NCBI RefSeq assembly: GCF_947242115.1 | Contig: NC_074712.1 | Coordinates: 22,038,915 to 22,102,914 of the forward strand | Reading direction: 5' to 3' | Length of the DNA stretch: 64,000 nt | Source of the DNA: Biomphalaria glabrata | Lineage: Eukaryota > Mollusca > Gastropoda > Planorbidae | In this document: positions 37,227 to 47,834 of the stretch, piece by piece | How positions within the stretch are numbered: position 1 is the stretch's first letter | Layout of the letters: the number at the start of each line of letters is the position of its first letter | Program-made: the position numbers and the translations under genes | Notes under the pieces: generated by a model | What the model saw: the letters and a program-made list of their open reading frames with translations, nothing else | Database searches by the model: none | Told to the model about the DNA's origin: nothing

Positions 37227-40200
37227 GTGGCTCAGACTTCTGCAGCTGCTCTTTGGGCTCCATGGGGCTGGGATCTTCTGTATTGATTCATCACAACAAA
37301 TTGTTGTCAATTTTGTACTGTTGTTTATAGGGCAACACTTTAAACTTTAACAAATAAGTATTAACTATATTTGATGGGAAATGTTCTAGTGAGCTATTGT
37401 TCTTGCTTTGAAGTCAAAACACCTGCATCTTTCCATCTTTCCTCTCTTATACTGAGAAAAACATTTGCCTATGTTTTCATGCATGAAAGTTAGTCAGAAG
37501 TGTCAGGAATTTGCCAAATCTATGAAAAATCTCTTTGCTCAAAATAATGACATTTATAATCATGATGTGTTAAGAAGTTGTGAGTCATTTATTTTCCATT
37601 ATCCACCAAGTGATTGATTGTCAGAATAATAATGCTCTGAAAAGTTGTAACTCAAAAACAATTATTCAATTATTTGCATTTAATTTGACAGATATTACAA
37701 GCATCAACAGTTTATTGTGTATAACAATTTTGTTTGACCTACTAACCTGTAACTAAATACAAATTTAACTTATATTAACATAACCTTTTGTATATTGGTT
37801 GATAGATATTGGTACAGTTAACATTTAGCAAGATTAAATTTTTTTTTACCAAAACAGAATATTACAGCATAATGTATTCACAATTGTATACCAGTACATT
37901 GCGAATATCCAGTTGTATACACTTAGCTCTATTTATTTCTGATGTCTCAGTTGTGTAATTAATAATCTTTGTTTTGTTTTTGAAGCTTTTTTTTTTTTTG
38001 CTAAAGGTTCATTGTCTGATTAAAACAGTGAAGTGTTAAATCATAAAATACTACAAAGATGACAATAGGATGAGTTATGAATGTGGCTCATTGCCCAATA
38101 GTTAAAAACTCCTTTGTACATTTTCTCCCTTTTAATGTACAAATCGTTCTTAAAATTCTGATGTCAATTGTCTGTGCCACATAAATGTGACAGTATCTTT
38201 GAACTAAGCTCACATTTCAGCATGAGACCTACTTATTATTGTGAGAATCTGGTAGTATTATCTTCATGCAATGGTTCTGGTTGTTATAGTAGGTTAGTCT
38301 TAGGTTTTGGTTAGTAAGACTAAGGAAAAAAAGATTCTCTTATTTATTGTAAACATATTTCATTTATTACTATGCTTAATGAACTTTGGAACTATTTCTA
38401 GATTGTCATTAATGTTGGCATTGCTGACTTAGCCAGTTTGTGAAAACTTTCTCTCTGTGAAGATCTACATTTTTGTTTTTTATACACAAGCTTGAGGACC
38501 TGTGGTGACTCAGTTGCTTCCCTTGACAAGTGTGACACAAAGTATTATGCTGTATTATAGTCATGTATATATGTATATAGAAGAGATTGAACTCTTTGTC
38601 AAATGTGTGAATTAACTTAAGATTTAATTTACCCCCCCCCCCCCCCCCCCTCTTTTTCAATCCTGTGTAACTTGTCTGTGAATTCTAAAACAACAAAAAA
38701 TCAAACTCCTGCATACTGTCTCATTTGTTTTTGTTGGTGTCTTTTCACTTCCTGCAATCTTCTATCTATTGTGAGTATCTCTATTGCTAATGTTTCTCTG
38801 CTCTGCTAGTTCAAGAGGGTTGAATCTGTTCATTCTAGTGAAGGTTCAAAGTGTTCACCAAACTTCTATCTGAATAATAGTCATTTGATTTGTTTTTTTA
38901 TTGCAACATTAGTTCTAGTTCAGATGTATATAGGTCATTACTATAGATCAGTGTGATGTACTTTTAAACAAGAAATTAGGTTGACTTTATTTGTACAGGT
39001 TTGCAAATAAAATGCTTTGTATGAAGTTGTTGAATTTCAACAAGGACCTGTATTTCTTGTTGTCAATAGTGATCTGTAGTTGCAACCACTTCATCCAGCT
39101 TTAGTTATTGCGTTTCTGATGGTCGTTGCAACCAGTCATGTTGAATATTCACAGATATTTGAGATAGTTCAGTTGAAATGTTTTGTCATTTTATAATGCT
39201 CACTTCTTAGACAACAAAACATTCATTTATGAAACAAATGGCTGTCTTGCTAATCTTATATATTTATATACATAGTAACTCTGTTGTTTCTATTCCAAAC
39301 TTTGTTTTTATCATACATCTTAACATTTAGAAAGCCACTATTGTGTATCTTATTAGAGGCGCTAACATTTTTTGGGACTACACCAAACCAAAGCTTTAAA
39401 CTTTTAAATGTCTTCGCTGGTTTTATTATACTGTATACACTGCCTCCCCCCTCTTATTTTTATTTCATGTACATAAGTCAGCTGCATGGCCATTAGTTTA
39501 TGTCATAATTTATTTTCACTAGAACTTTATTTCAATACTTGATATTGTGTGCTTGTGTGTGATGTTATGTGTTGTTTTATAGTACAATCTAGGATTCTTT
39601 TATATGACCATAGAGTTGAACTCCTTGTTATCTCACCTTAGAAATACTTAGTCTAGGTAATGTAACCAAGCTTTTTTTGACCACAGCAGACTAAATTTAA
39701 TCTATTAAATGCATCTATAATTTCAAGAGTCTCTGTATAGAAACTACAATGTATAGTGTTGATTGTATATGCTTAAGAAAGTGATGGATTTCTTGTCATT
39801 GCCAAAGATGCCTGAGCCACTACTTCTACTGGGTCTTCAATCATTTTTATGATTTTGAAAGAGCATTTTTATTTCCTTATTAAAAAAAAAGAACACATCA
39901 CATGGCATGTTACATTTTTAGGCAGCTACAATAAATTAGATTAAGTCATTTTTTCTAACATATCTTCTGTATATAAAAATGGGTAAACCACTATAGATAC
40001 TATTTCTTTTGAGTTAATCTAACTTGTGATTCTGGCCATAGTTTCAATTAGATTTCTGTTTAAATAAGAAAGCAAATATACTTGTGCAAGCTCTATTGGA
40101 AAGATTGCCCTGCCTTATTCTTCTGTAGTGTGTAGCTGCAGTATTTCTGTACTAGTTCACATAAAAATTTCTCACATAGTGATCAATCATTTCTAGATAA

Positions 40201-40700
40201 TAAATTGCCTGGTCTTGTGGCATGTGTTCCGGACTGTCATCTAGATAGTACTAATTCGAAGCACCAACTGCCGATACCTGTTGTCTTGCAGGAGGCTTGG
40301 GATAGAATGTAATGATGTTCAATTCTGAAGGAATATCTAAAACATGCCAAACAAAGAAAACTACTTGTATCAGTGACTTATTACTGAGATGTATAAGTGA
40401 TAGTGACTGACATTTCTCAGACCCATTTGACTAATATGTATGAATACTAATGGAAGAGATCTCTACCAGTGACATGCTTGAGTGGTTTCTTTGACATGTG
40501 ATTATATTTTTTTGTTTCCTAAGACTTGAAATGTTTTGGTTGTTATTAGATCTGTTGTTTATTGTACAGTATTTGTATACTCTCTATTGTCCTATGATGT
40601 TGGTTATCCTGTTGTAACAGTGTCTTTTATTCTATATTTCTATTGAAACCAGAGATATTGGTTGTTGAAGAGTGACAAAATAAAACATTTTTTATCACAA
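37227..40700 (+). other. Probable long 3' UTR of RAB40
   Basis: About 3.5 kb without identifiable mobile elements, splice-like exons or long frames, in contrast to the repeat-packed DNA beyond it. It includes a C20 tract at 38631-38650 and an internal AATAAA near 39005. The distal AATAAA at 40679-40684 is followed by T-rich sequence. Assignment as UTR is inference from clean composition and signals. Confidence 0.5.
40679..40684 (+). terminator. Candidate distal RAB40 polyadenylation signal
   Basis: AATAAA followed within 20 nt by a T-rich stretch, at the right edge of the repeat-free region after RAB40. Confidence 0.45.
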
Positions 40701-41602
40701 ATTTTAAAACCCTGTCTTTGTTTTTGTAATGTAAGTTTGTGTGTTGCTGAAGCATTTAAGATTGCTGGAAAAAAATTTTTTTTAGCAAAAAGTCCGGATT
40801 TGTAAAATGTCAAGTATTTACAGTTGATAGAAATTCTTCAAGATTTTTGTTTACACTAGCAAATAGCATTAAGGTAACAAAAGAAGCATTTGTTTTAAAC
40901 TTAAAAAAGGTTCCTGAAGTTACACGCTCATCAAAATACATCAAGTGTCCTAACCAAACCATGCTCCTGGTTCAATGACTCGAGACGAACAAACGACAGG
41001 CTGGGACATTCTAAATGGCAACATTTCAAGAACTTCGTGACGTAGGGCGCGGCTAGAGTAGTCAAATAGACCTGTACCTTGCACTCAACGCATGTACCTT
41101 GCAAACAACGTCCGTGTTATTGCCACAGAATTTCCCAGGGCATGTATTGATTTATTTATTTTTTACTCCTGAGGCCCACTATTAATTCACTGAGTCAAGG
41201 TGCACTCAATGAATCGTCGCTCGAAACTCTACAGCAATGATTATGTAGGCTACATCACAATCAAACTGTTCACAACGCGAAAGAACCAGCCAGTACTAAT
41301 GAATGGTATCTAAGACATGAAAGTGCATGTTTCTCAACACTTTCCATTTCATGCACATACAAATGTATTTCTCACCACTTCTAAACTTGAAATATAAACG
41401 TATAGATTGTACATATATCAATAAGCCAATATACTGACTCTAGTACACATGAAAGTCATATATATACCTACACATATACACATACACATTTCTAGACTTG
41501 ACAGATCTATAGGCCTATATAGGGACTCTACAGGGGAAAATAAAAATTGCACAATTCATTTTTAGGGAACATTTTGGTGAAAAGCTACTAACTAACTGAA
41601 GT
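40701..41602. other. Intergenic, no gene seen
   Basis: Unremarkable AT-rich DNA between the RAB40 3' region and the repeat cluster starting at 41603. No motif recognised. Confidence 0.4.
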
Positions 41603-41839
41603 ATAGATCTTGAGTCAGACTTAAAACTTTATCAAACTTTATTTACCTTGAAAAAAAAAAACAACGGTTTCAGTAGATTATAATCTAGATCTATATCATG
41701 GGCGTAGCCAGGGGGGGGGGAGTTGGGGTTAAACCCCCCCCCCCCGCAGGGGGGAGGGTGTCGGAGTTTAGTGACTGATCTTTTGCTTTAATTTTGTTTA
41801 TTTTAGGTGAAATTTTAATACTAAGCCATCACTTGCCCT

Positions 41840-42990
41840 AGCACAGCCAAGGAGGTTTTGAGTTTGAAACCCCCTACCAGGGGGTTTTGAGGGGTTTTGA
41901 GTTTGAAACCCCAAACCAACGGGTTTTGAGTTTCAAACCCCATACCAGGGGGTTTTGGGTTTGAAAACCCCTACCAGGGGGTTTGAAAGGGGGTTTGAAG
42001 TTTCAAACTTCAAACCCCCTACTCCTACCAGGGGTTTTGAGTTTTAAAAAACCCTACCAGGGGGTGTTGAGTTTGAAAACCCCTACCAGGGGGTTTTAAG
42101 TGTAAAACTCCCTACCAGGAATTTTGAGTTTGAAACCCACTACCAAGGGGTTTTGAGTTTGAAACCCACTACCAAGGGGTTTTGAGTTTAAAAACCCCTA
42201 CCAGGGGGGTTTAGCATTTAAATCCCTCTCTTCTATAAAACAAACAAACATGCAAACGACAATCCCTAAATTCCAAGAGCACATCTAAGAAAGATTTTGA
42301 TTTTAAACCCTCTCCGAAATTTCAATATAAAAAAGCAAATTACACACTCAAAATTGTATGAGCGTAGCCAAAGGGGTTTTGAGTTTAAACCCCTCTTCAG
42401 CTGGGTTTGAAGCTAAAAATACCTCTTCAATATAAAAAAAAGCACATTACGCACTCAATATACTATGAGCATAGCCAAAGGGGTTTTTAGTTTAAACCCC
42501 CCGCCAGCGGGGTTTAAAGCTTAAAAATAAATCTTCAAAATAAAAAAAAAATAAAAAAAATTTCGCAATCAAAATGCTATGAGCGTAGCCAAGCCTATTG
42601 GGTGTTTTGAGTTTAAATTTCCCTTCAGAGGGGTTTGATGCTAAAAAATACCTCTTCAATTAAAAAAAAAAAAGCAAATTACACACTAAAATTCTTTGAG
42701 CGTAGCCAAGTCAATGGGGGGTTTTGAGTTTGAACCCCTTTCCTCCAGATGGCTTTTTTTTAAAGTTTAAAACCCCTCAAGATAGTTTTGAGTTTAAAAT
42801 CACCCTACAGAGCGTTTTAAGGTTGAAAGCCTCTCTCTTCAATATTATTTCTAAAGCAAACTACAGTCACCAAATTCTATGACCGTAGCTAAATATGGTT
42901 TTGAATAAAAACAACAACAACTCCAGATATATTTTAGTTTAAAACCCCATACGAGATGATTTTGACGATAAAACTTCCCTTTTCGATATA
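41840..42990. repeat. Internal tandem arrays of the hAT-like element
   Basis: From 41840 to 42210 about eleven degenerate ~29-bp units alternate TTTTGAGTTTGAAACCCC and TACCAGGGGG, giving many small hairpins. From about 42350 to 42900 a longer unit (~115 bp) recurs about five times, each with TATGAGCGTAGCCAA, close to the element's own terminal GGGCGTAGCCAGG, then GGGGTTTTGAGTTTAAACCC and a CTCTTCAATATAAAAAAA stretch. Confidence 0.85.
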
Positions 42991-43121
42991 ACATCTAAAG
43001 CAAAATAGTCACTTAATTCCAATATCGAAGTCAAGAGAAGTTACAAATGTCTACCAGTGTCTGGGCTCAATTAATAAAGTGCAATGAATAGTCATTTGCC
43101 GAAATTGAAAAACACTAAATG

Positions 43122-43445
43122 TGGCTCAACAAAGATGGCTAAGACAGATTTTAGGAGTCAGTTATAGAAATCGGGTCTAAATCAAGGAAATCCTATGCCG
43201 AACTGGGAGTCGACCCCTTAGTAAGGTTGTGACAGAGCGTCGCATGAGGTTTGCGGGACATGTTCTCCGACAAAATGAATTACGCATAATAAGAGTTGCG
43301 ATGACATCCTAGTACAACTTGTTTCCACACTTTCATGGAGGTCCTCAAAGCAGATGGGAAGATGCTTCAGACATTGCCAGTGACAGATTTTTGTGGAAAA
43401 AGCTTGCCAGCAAATGCGCCGAACGGCGCGGGAGGGTCTAAGTCA
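43122..43445 (+). mobile_element. LINE 3'-end remnant inside the hAT-like element
   Basis: Translation reads QRWLRQILGVSYRNRV, then RPLSKVVTERRMRFAGHVLR (decayed to VVTERRMRFAGHVLRQNELR) and a downstream GGPQSRWEDASDIASDRFLW-like segment: the C-terminal region of another LINE family. It is inactive. Confidence 0.75.
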
Positions 43446-43689
43446 GTAAGAATAGTACATTGGGTTTTTGAAATAAAACTTTTTAATAGCAAAATAATGC
43501 ACTGCAGGTACCTCAGAATATGCATTTAGTTGGCTTTCAATACCAGAAATAGTGCTCTGCGGCGGGGCTCCGCCTTGATCCCTATCTCAACAGGGCGAGG
43601 AGTCTACAATTTTTTCACTAACTCAAGGAAGAACCTATCCATGGGCACAATAAATGTCTTCCAAAATAATGAAGGGTCAGAATGTAATA

Positions 43690-43757
43690 GAGATTAATTA
43701 TGTACACACACAAACACACACACATATATATACACACATATATATATATTATATTAA
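43690..43757. repeat. (CA)n/(TA)n microsatellite
   Basis: Alternating CACACACA and TATATATA runs between the LINE remnant and the SINE. Confidence 0.8.
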
Positions 43758-43759
43758 TA

Positions 43760-43973
43760 TAGATTACTTATAGCATGCTCAGAGTGCTTTTGGTCCAATC
43801 TCATTTGTGGACCAGTGGGGGGAGGGGGTATCTAGGAGTTGGTTTTCCGTGCTGCCTTTAGGCGCTCAGTAAACACAACTTTGCCCGAGTCGAGTGTCGA
43901 ACCTCGTGCCCCCTTCTAGGTAGCCAAGCCAAGCCAAGTTCAAGCGCACTTGGCCTCTCGATCACGCTTCCCA
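43760..43973 (-). mobile_element. tRNA-derived SINE
   Basis: On the minus strand it has a tRNA-like head with B-box-like AGGTTCGACACTC (near 43893-43908), then GCAAAGTTGTGTTTACTGAG, CGCCTAAAGGCAGCACGG and CACTGGTCCACAAATGAGAT, ending near GAGCATGCTATA. The head contains a small CTTGGCTTGGCTTGG repeat. It lies within the hAT-like element. Confidence 0.7.
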
Positions 43974-44163
43974 CATATATATTTTTTTTCGGGGGGGGGG
44001 GGGTCCAGTTGGGGGGGGGGGGTAAAAAAATCCCCCCAACTCCCCCCCCTTCGAAAAAAAAATCCTGGCTACGCCCATGATCTATATAGTCTTGGGTCAG
44101 ACTTAAAACTTTGTTAAACTTTATATTTACCTTGAAAAAAAAAAGGTTTCGGTAGTATTTAAT

Positions 44164-44319
44164 CTATACAGTTCCAGCCTCTTCTTCTTGCATGACAATT
44201 ATTTCAATGAGACATCGTATTCTCTGGGGTGACGAGTAGGGAAACAGTCCCAGGTCCCGCGATATGAAGAATCTTTTGTCACCGTTGTCATTTTTCTGGC
44301 AACCATTAACGTCTGCCAT
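44164..44319 (-). CDS. Small open frame, possible first exon of an unknown gene
   Basis: A 51-codon frame on the minus strand, starting MADVNGCQKNDNGDKRFF and containing RDLGLFPYSSPQRIRCLIEI, with a TAG stop. Its composition looks more protein-like than its surroundings. I do not recognise it. It could be a first exon (the GT of GTATAG just before the stop could act as a donor) or a chance frame. No downstream exon was found. Confidence 0.22.
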   Translation of the reverse strand: MADVNGCQKNDNGDKRFFISRDLGLFPYSSPQRIRCLIEIIVMQEEEAGTV

Positions 44320-44529
44320 ACTTATTAACCTACCTATAACAACTGAAACATATGATCAAACGTAAGTTGTTTATATAGACTTTATCAGATATATGATAAT
44401 TGAAATCGCCAGAAATCATAAGTATATACTTAGTCTATTAAATACATGTACAAAATGACCAGCGGCAATACAATTATACATGTACAAGATTGCCAGAGGC
44501 AATACTATTAGACAACATAGCAGCCATTG

Positions 44530-45480
44530 ACATAACGAGAGCTCTGTCAAAATTATTTTGCCAGAACCGGATTCCAGGAGTCATATAAGTGATAGAAGCA
44601 AATGGTTTCAGCAAAAATAGCTACAGCATTCATAGATATTTAAAAAAAAAAAAGAAATTTACCACGCCATACTTTCCTCAAAGCAATGGACTATGTGAAA
44701 GATTCAACGGAATGTTGAAACATGTCATATCGAAAATTGGCAATGACAATCCACAAAATTGGGATCTGTTACTACCAGCAGCTCTTTTCGCATACAAAAA
44801 AAGTCAACTAAAAATACAGACTTTTCTTCCGTCAAAATGCTCTACGGTGCGGTGCAAATCAGAGAGGTCCTGTTACCACAATAAAAGCATTATTAATGGA
44901 ACCAAAACAGATTACAACAGGAACAAAAACATCACAATTCTTCAACACATTGAATGTGCGTAGACTTGAGATAACTCAACATTAATACAACTCGGCTAGA
45001 TTCTTATCCTATGACGAATCCAGATGATCTCATGACAAAATTTGATGAGGCAAAATATTTCACAAAATTAGATCTCTCAAGAGAATATTACCAAAGTTCT
45101 ACGGAAGAAGAATGTAAACCATACACAGCTTTTACTACTGTAATTGGACTTAATCAATGCATTTACATACCATTTAGATTATTCAATGCAAGTAATACTC
45201 TCAACATAGCTATTCATCAACTATTTAGTTGAAGAAAAAACACTGTATCATAAATCGACGACATCTGCATCTTCCACACATCTTGGAAAGAATATTTATA
45301 AGGACTTAGAGAAATTGTCCACGAACTGACAAAACATGGCTATCAAACTTAGCAAAATGGAACTAGCCATGCAAGGAGTGACATTTTTTTAGGCTACAAA
45401 GTGAGCTACAACTCTTTAAAGCCTCAAGATAACACTATTAAAAGATTATTGGACACTGAAATGAAGTGCATAAAGCCAAA
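44530..45480 (+). mobile_element. Ty3/Gypsy-like retroelement fossil
   Basis: Two recognisable parts lie on the plus strand: an integrase-like part (around 44660-44830, TPYFPQSNGLCERFNGMLKH) and a reverse-transcriptase-like part (around 45030-45340, with IDDICIF). They stand in the reverse of the usual pol order, so at least two pieces are juxtaposed. The copy is clearly broken and old, with several breaks; no LTR was identified for it. Confidence 0.8.
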
Positions 45481-45555
45481 AAACAAACCAGAAGCATCTT
45501 AGGACTATTCCACTTTGTATTTATGTTTCATATATTTTACCGAACATTGACAAAC

Positions 45556-46411
45556 TTAATCAGGTTTTATATGCTCTTTGATTTCTTCTTTCTCTCTAAG
45601 ATCCGTCTCTCTGACTCTCAATTTGTGTATTTCTACAGCCTCTCGCTCTTTAATTCTTGCTTCTGCCCTTTTAGCTCTTTCTACCGCATCTTTAGCTCTT
45701 TCTTCAACCTCTTTCTTTAGCTGTTTCTTTTCTCTTTTTAGCTCTTTTATCTCATCTCGATCTCTGTCTTCTCTTTCTTTTACCCACTCTTGTAAAGCGG
45801 TTCCAGTCAATCCCATTTCTTTTACAGTGGCAATTATCTGTGAAAATATGTCTGCCATCCTTGTTTACGTGTGTAGCATCCAATATAAACAATGCAAAGT
45901 GCTTTATCACTATGTTTGACCTAGTTTCGTCTCGGCTGATTGACTCATTTTTTCCCACCGTGCCACATGAGCGCACACACTTCATGGCCTTCTTAGTCCT
46001 TGATCTTTTTGTAATGCCGAACCGCAGTTCTGCATAATGTCTTCCAAGACTAAGTCAACTGACTAGACAAACGAGCCTCCAAATATATGTTACAAAAAAC
46101 AATTAACAACTCGATCAAAACACAAAAACTTTAATAAACTTCATAGCACATATCACACGCTGGTCTCTCTCCTTTCTGATAACTAACACACTTCCGGTCA
46201 TTCGCGCAGTGGTAAAAATTGATTATTATACATACATACAGACATTCATCCGTGACAACATCATTACTACATAAATCAATCACATTATAGTATTATACAT
46301 ATTTAGATTATTTGAGGTGTAATGTTTAGGTTAATTAGCTTGCAATTACTTATATTACCCATAATGCAATTGGCTTAAAGAGAGCCCGGGGGGGGGGGAG
46401 GTATTGTCACA
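45556..46411 (-). mobile_element. LTR retroelement fossil: LTR, leader and Gag-like start
   Basis: On the minus strand a ~323-bp LTR-like block runs from 46411 (starting TGTGACAATACCTCC) to about 46089 (ending TTGTAACA). It is followed within a few bases by TTTGGAGGCTCGTTTG, resembling a proline-tRNA primer-binding site. About 230 bp further on is a Gag-like coiled-coil frame (45858-45556; MADIFSQIIATVKEMGLTG then Lys/Glu/Arg-rich). No second LTR or pol belonging to it is visible; it is an incomplete fossil next to the one at 44530-45480. Confidence 0.65.
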
Positions 46412-47767
46412 CTTCAGTGTGTAAACCAGAACAGAAAGAGCGGGGCCGGAACGGCGGACCAGTATTATTATCATCTCGAGTGCGTGAGAAAATAAGACCT
46501 TTCCAGATAGCCTTGATTTGCCTAAATATGATGTTGGTCAAAGGTGGTAGAATCTAGGATAGCTGACGTAAAGGGTCTAGAGAAATCTTGATCCGGTCAT
46601 ATTTAAGGAGCAAATAGCTAATACTAGGGTCAGTTGATGGTTAGTCTTTGGTCATTGTTCACAGTCATTAATTCTAATTTCCAGTGCATTTATTCTTCAC
46701 TGGATTACGATTTGTTCCCTTGTATCTTTACAGTGTTTTATGTCAACTATACTCTTCTATTCCAGTTGTAAATATGCAGAGCAGTATTTCATATTTTGGA
46801 AACAATTTGATTGAATTAAGTTTCAATATATTAACTTAGAGCAAATTATTTAGCGCTGAGTCACTTCATAGTGTCCTAGTGGTGTGTTGGACAGATTTAT
46901 AAGTAGCCTACTTTCGAATCCGCGTATATCAGAATATTTTGGAGACAATACAATACAAAGCATGTCTCCAAAAAATACACCGTTACATCCATCTATGAAA
47001 GTAGTCTATTTCTTATCTGTGACATTTGACCTCTCGAGAGATAATGTTTTCCCTTTGCAACATCTTGTGTGACTAAAGAAGCCAATTCTTGATACACAGC
47101 TGCTGTTGCTTCTTTCTACTTCTTTTGTGTATACACGATATGAAGCTCTTCAAAATCGACACTGACAGGAAAAAGAGACACCGGAGAGATCAACATGGAA
47201 AGCGAGCCTAAAGAAAGGGTCCAGGATTGCAGATGGCATAGTCCTATTAATGCAGCATTTAATACTGTATAGGCTACACAAGATCCATACTTTTAAAAAT
47301 ATATTTTAATCGTATGGAGTGGACCTAAAACAAAAATCACTGTATGCCTACACAAAAAGCATTTATCTAAAAAACAAACAAACATGCATTTGAAAATCAT
47401 CTACTTAAAATCATTTTTTTTCACGCAAAAGGAAAGAAATAAAGAACTTAAAAGATGTTAGTGTTATTGTGTTACATTCTTTTACTTGTTCTTATGCAAT
47501 TTATCTAATGTAATATAACATCTTACATTCGGTCAACATCTGATTGGGTCAAACAATTTAATAAAGTATAGGTACATTTGCAAAGACTAGACTTTCATGC
47601 TTGATGGGAATGGAGAGGTTATAGAGGTCAGTTTAATTTTTTTTCTCGCCTATGTTTATTTTTTTTCAATATGTGGCGAATACAGAATATAAAATTCAGA
47701 ATATAACATTTCAAAAAGGACAAATGATTTTTATTATGCTTCCTAAAATTGAGTATTCTTACACTTG
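46412..47767. other. Intergenic, no gene seen
   Basis: No conserved frame, repeat end or motif recognised between the LTR fossil and the 3' end of the two-TM gene. Confidence 0.4.
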
Positions 47768-47773
47768 TTTATT
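47768..47773 (-). terminator. Polyadenylation signal of the two-TM gene
   Basis: AATAAA on the minus strand about 62 bp after the stop codon. Confidence 0.6.
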
Positions 47774-47834
47774 AAAAAAACGTCCGACACCAACTTTATG
47801 CAACAAAATGGGGAAGAAGCCGCTAGACATTTGT

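Larger units (their letters stand above)
41697..44079. mobile_element. hAT-like non-autonomous element, 2.4 kb
   Basis: It begins CATGGGCGTAGCCAGGGGGG and ends with the complement GGCTACGCCCATG. ATCTATAT flanks both ends (41689-41696 and 44080-44087), an 8-bp target duplication as in hAT elements. There is no transposase. Inside are arrays of a GGGGTTTTGAGTTTGAAACC-type unit, a second ~115-bp array, a LINE 3' remnant, a CA/TA microsatellite and a SINE, so it is composite. Confidence 0.85.
41603..44172. repeat. ~93-bp direct repeats bracketing the hAT-like element
   Basis: Left copy 41603-41696 and right copy 44080-44172 share GTCAGACTTAAAACTTT, AAACTTTAT, TTTACCTTGAAAAAAAAAA and GGTTTC-GTAG-TTAATCTA with substitutions. 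They lie immediately outside the element ends. Confidence 0.75.
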
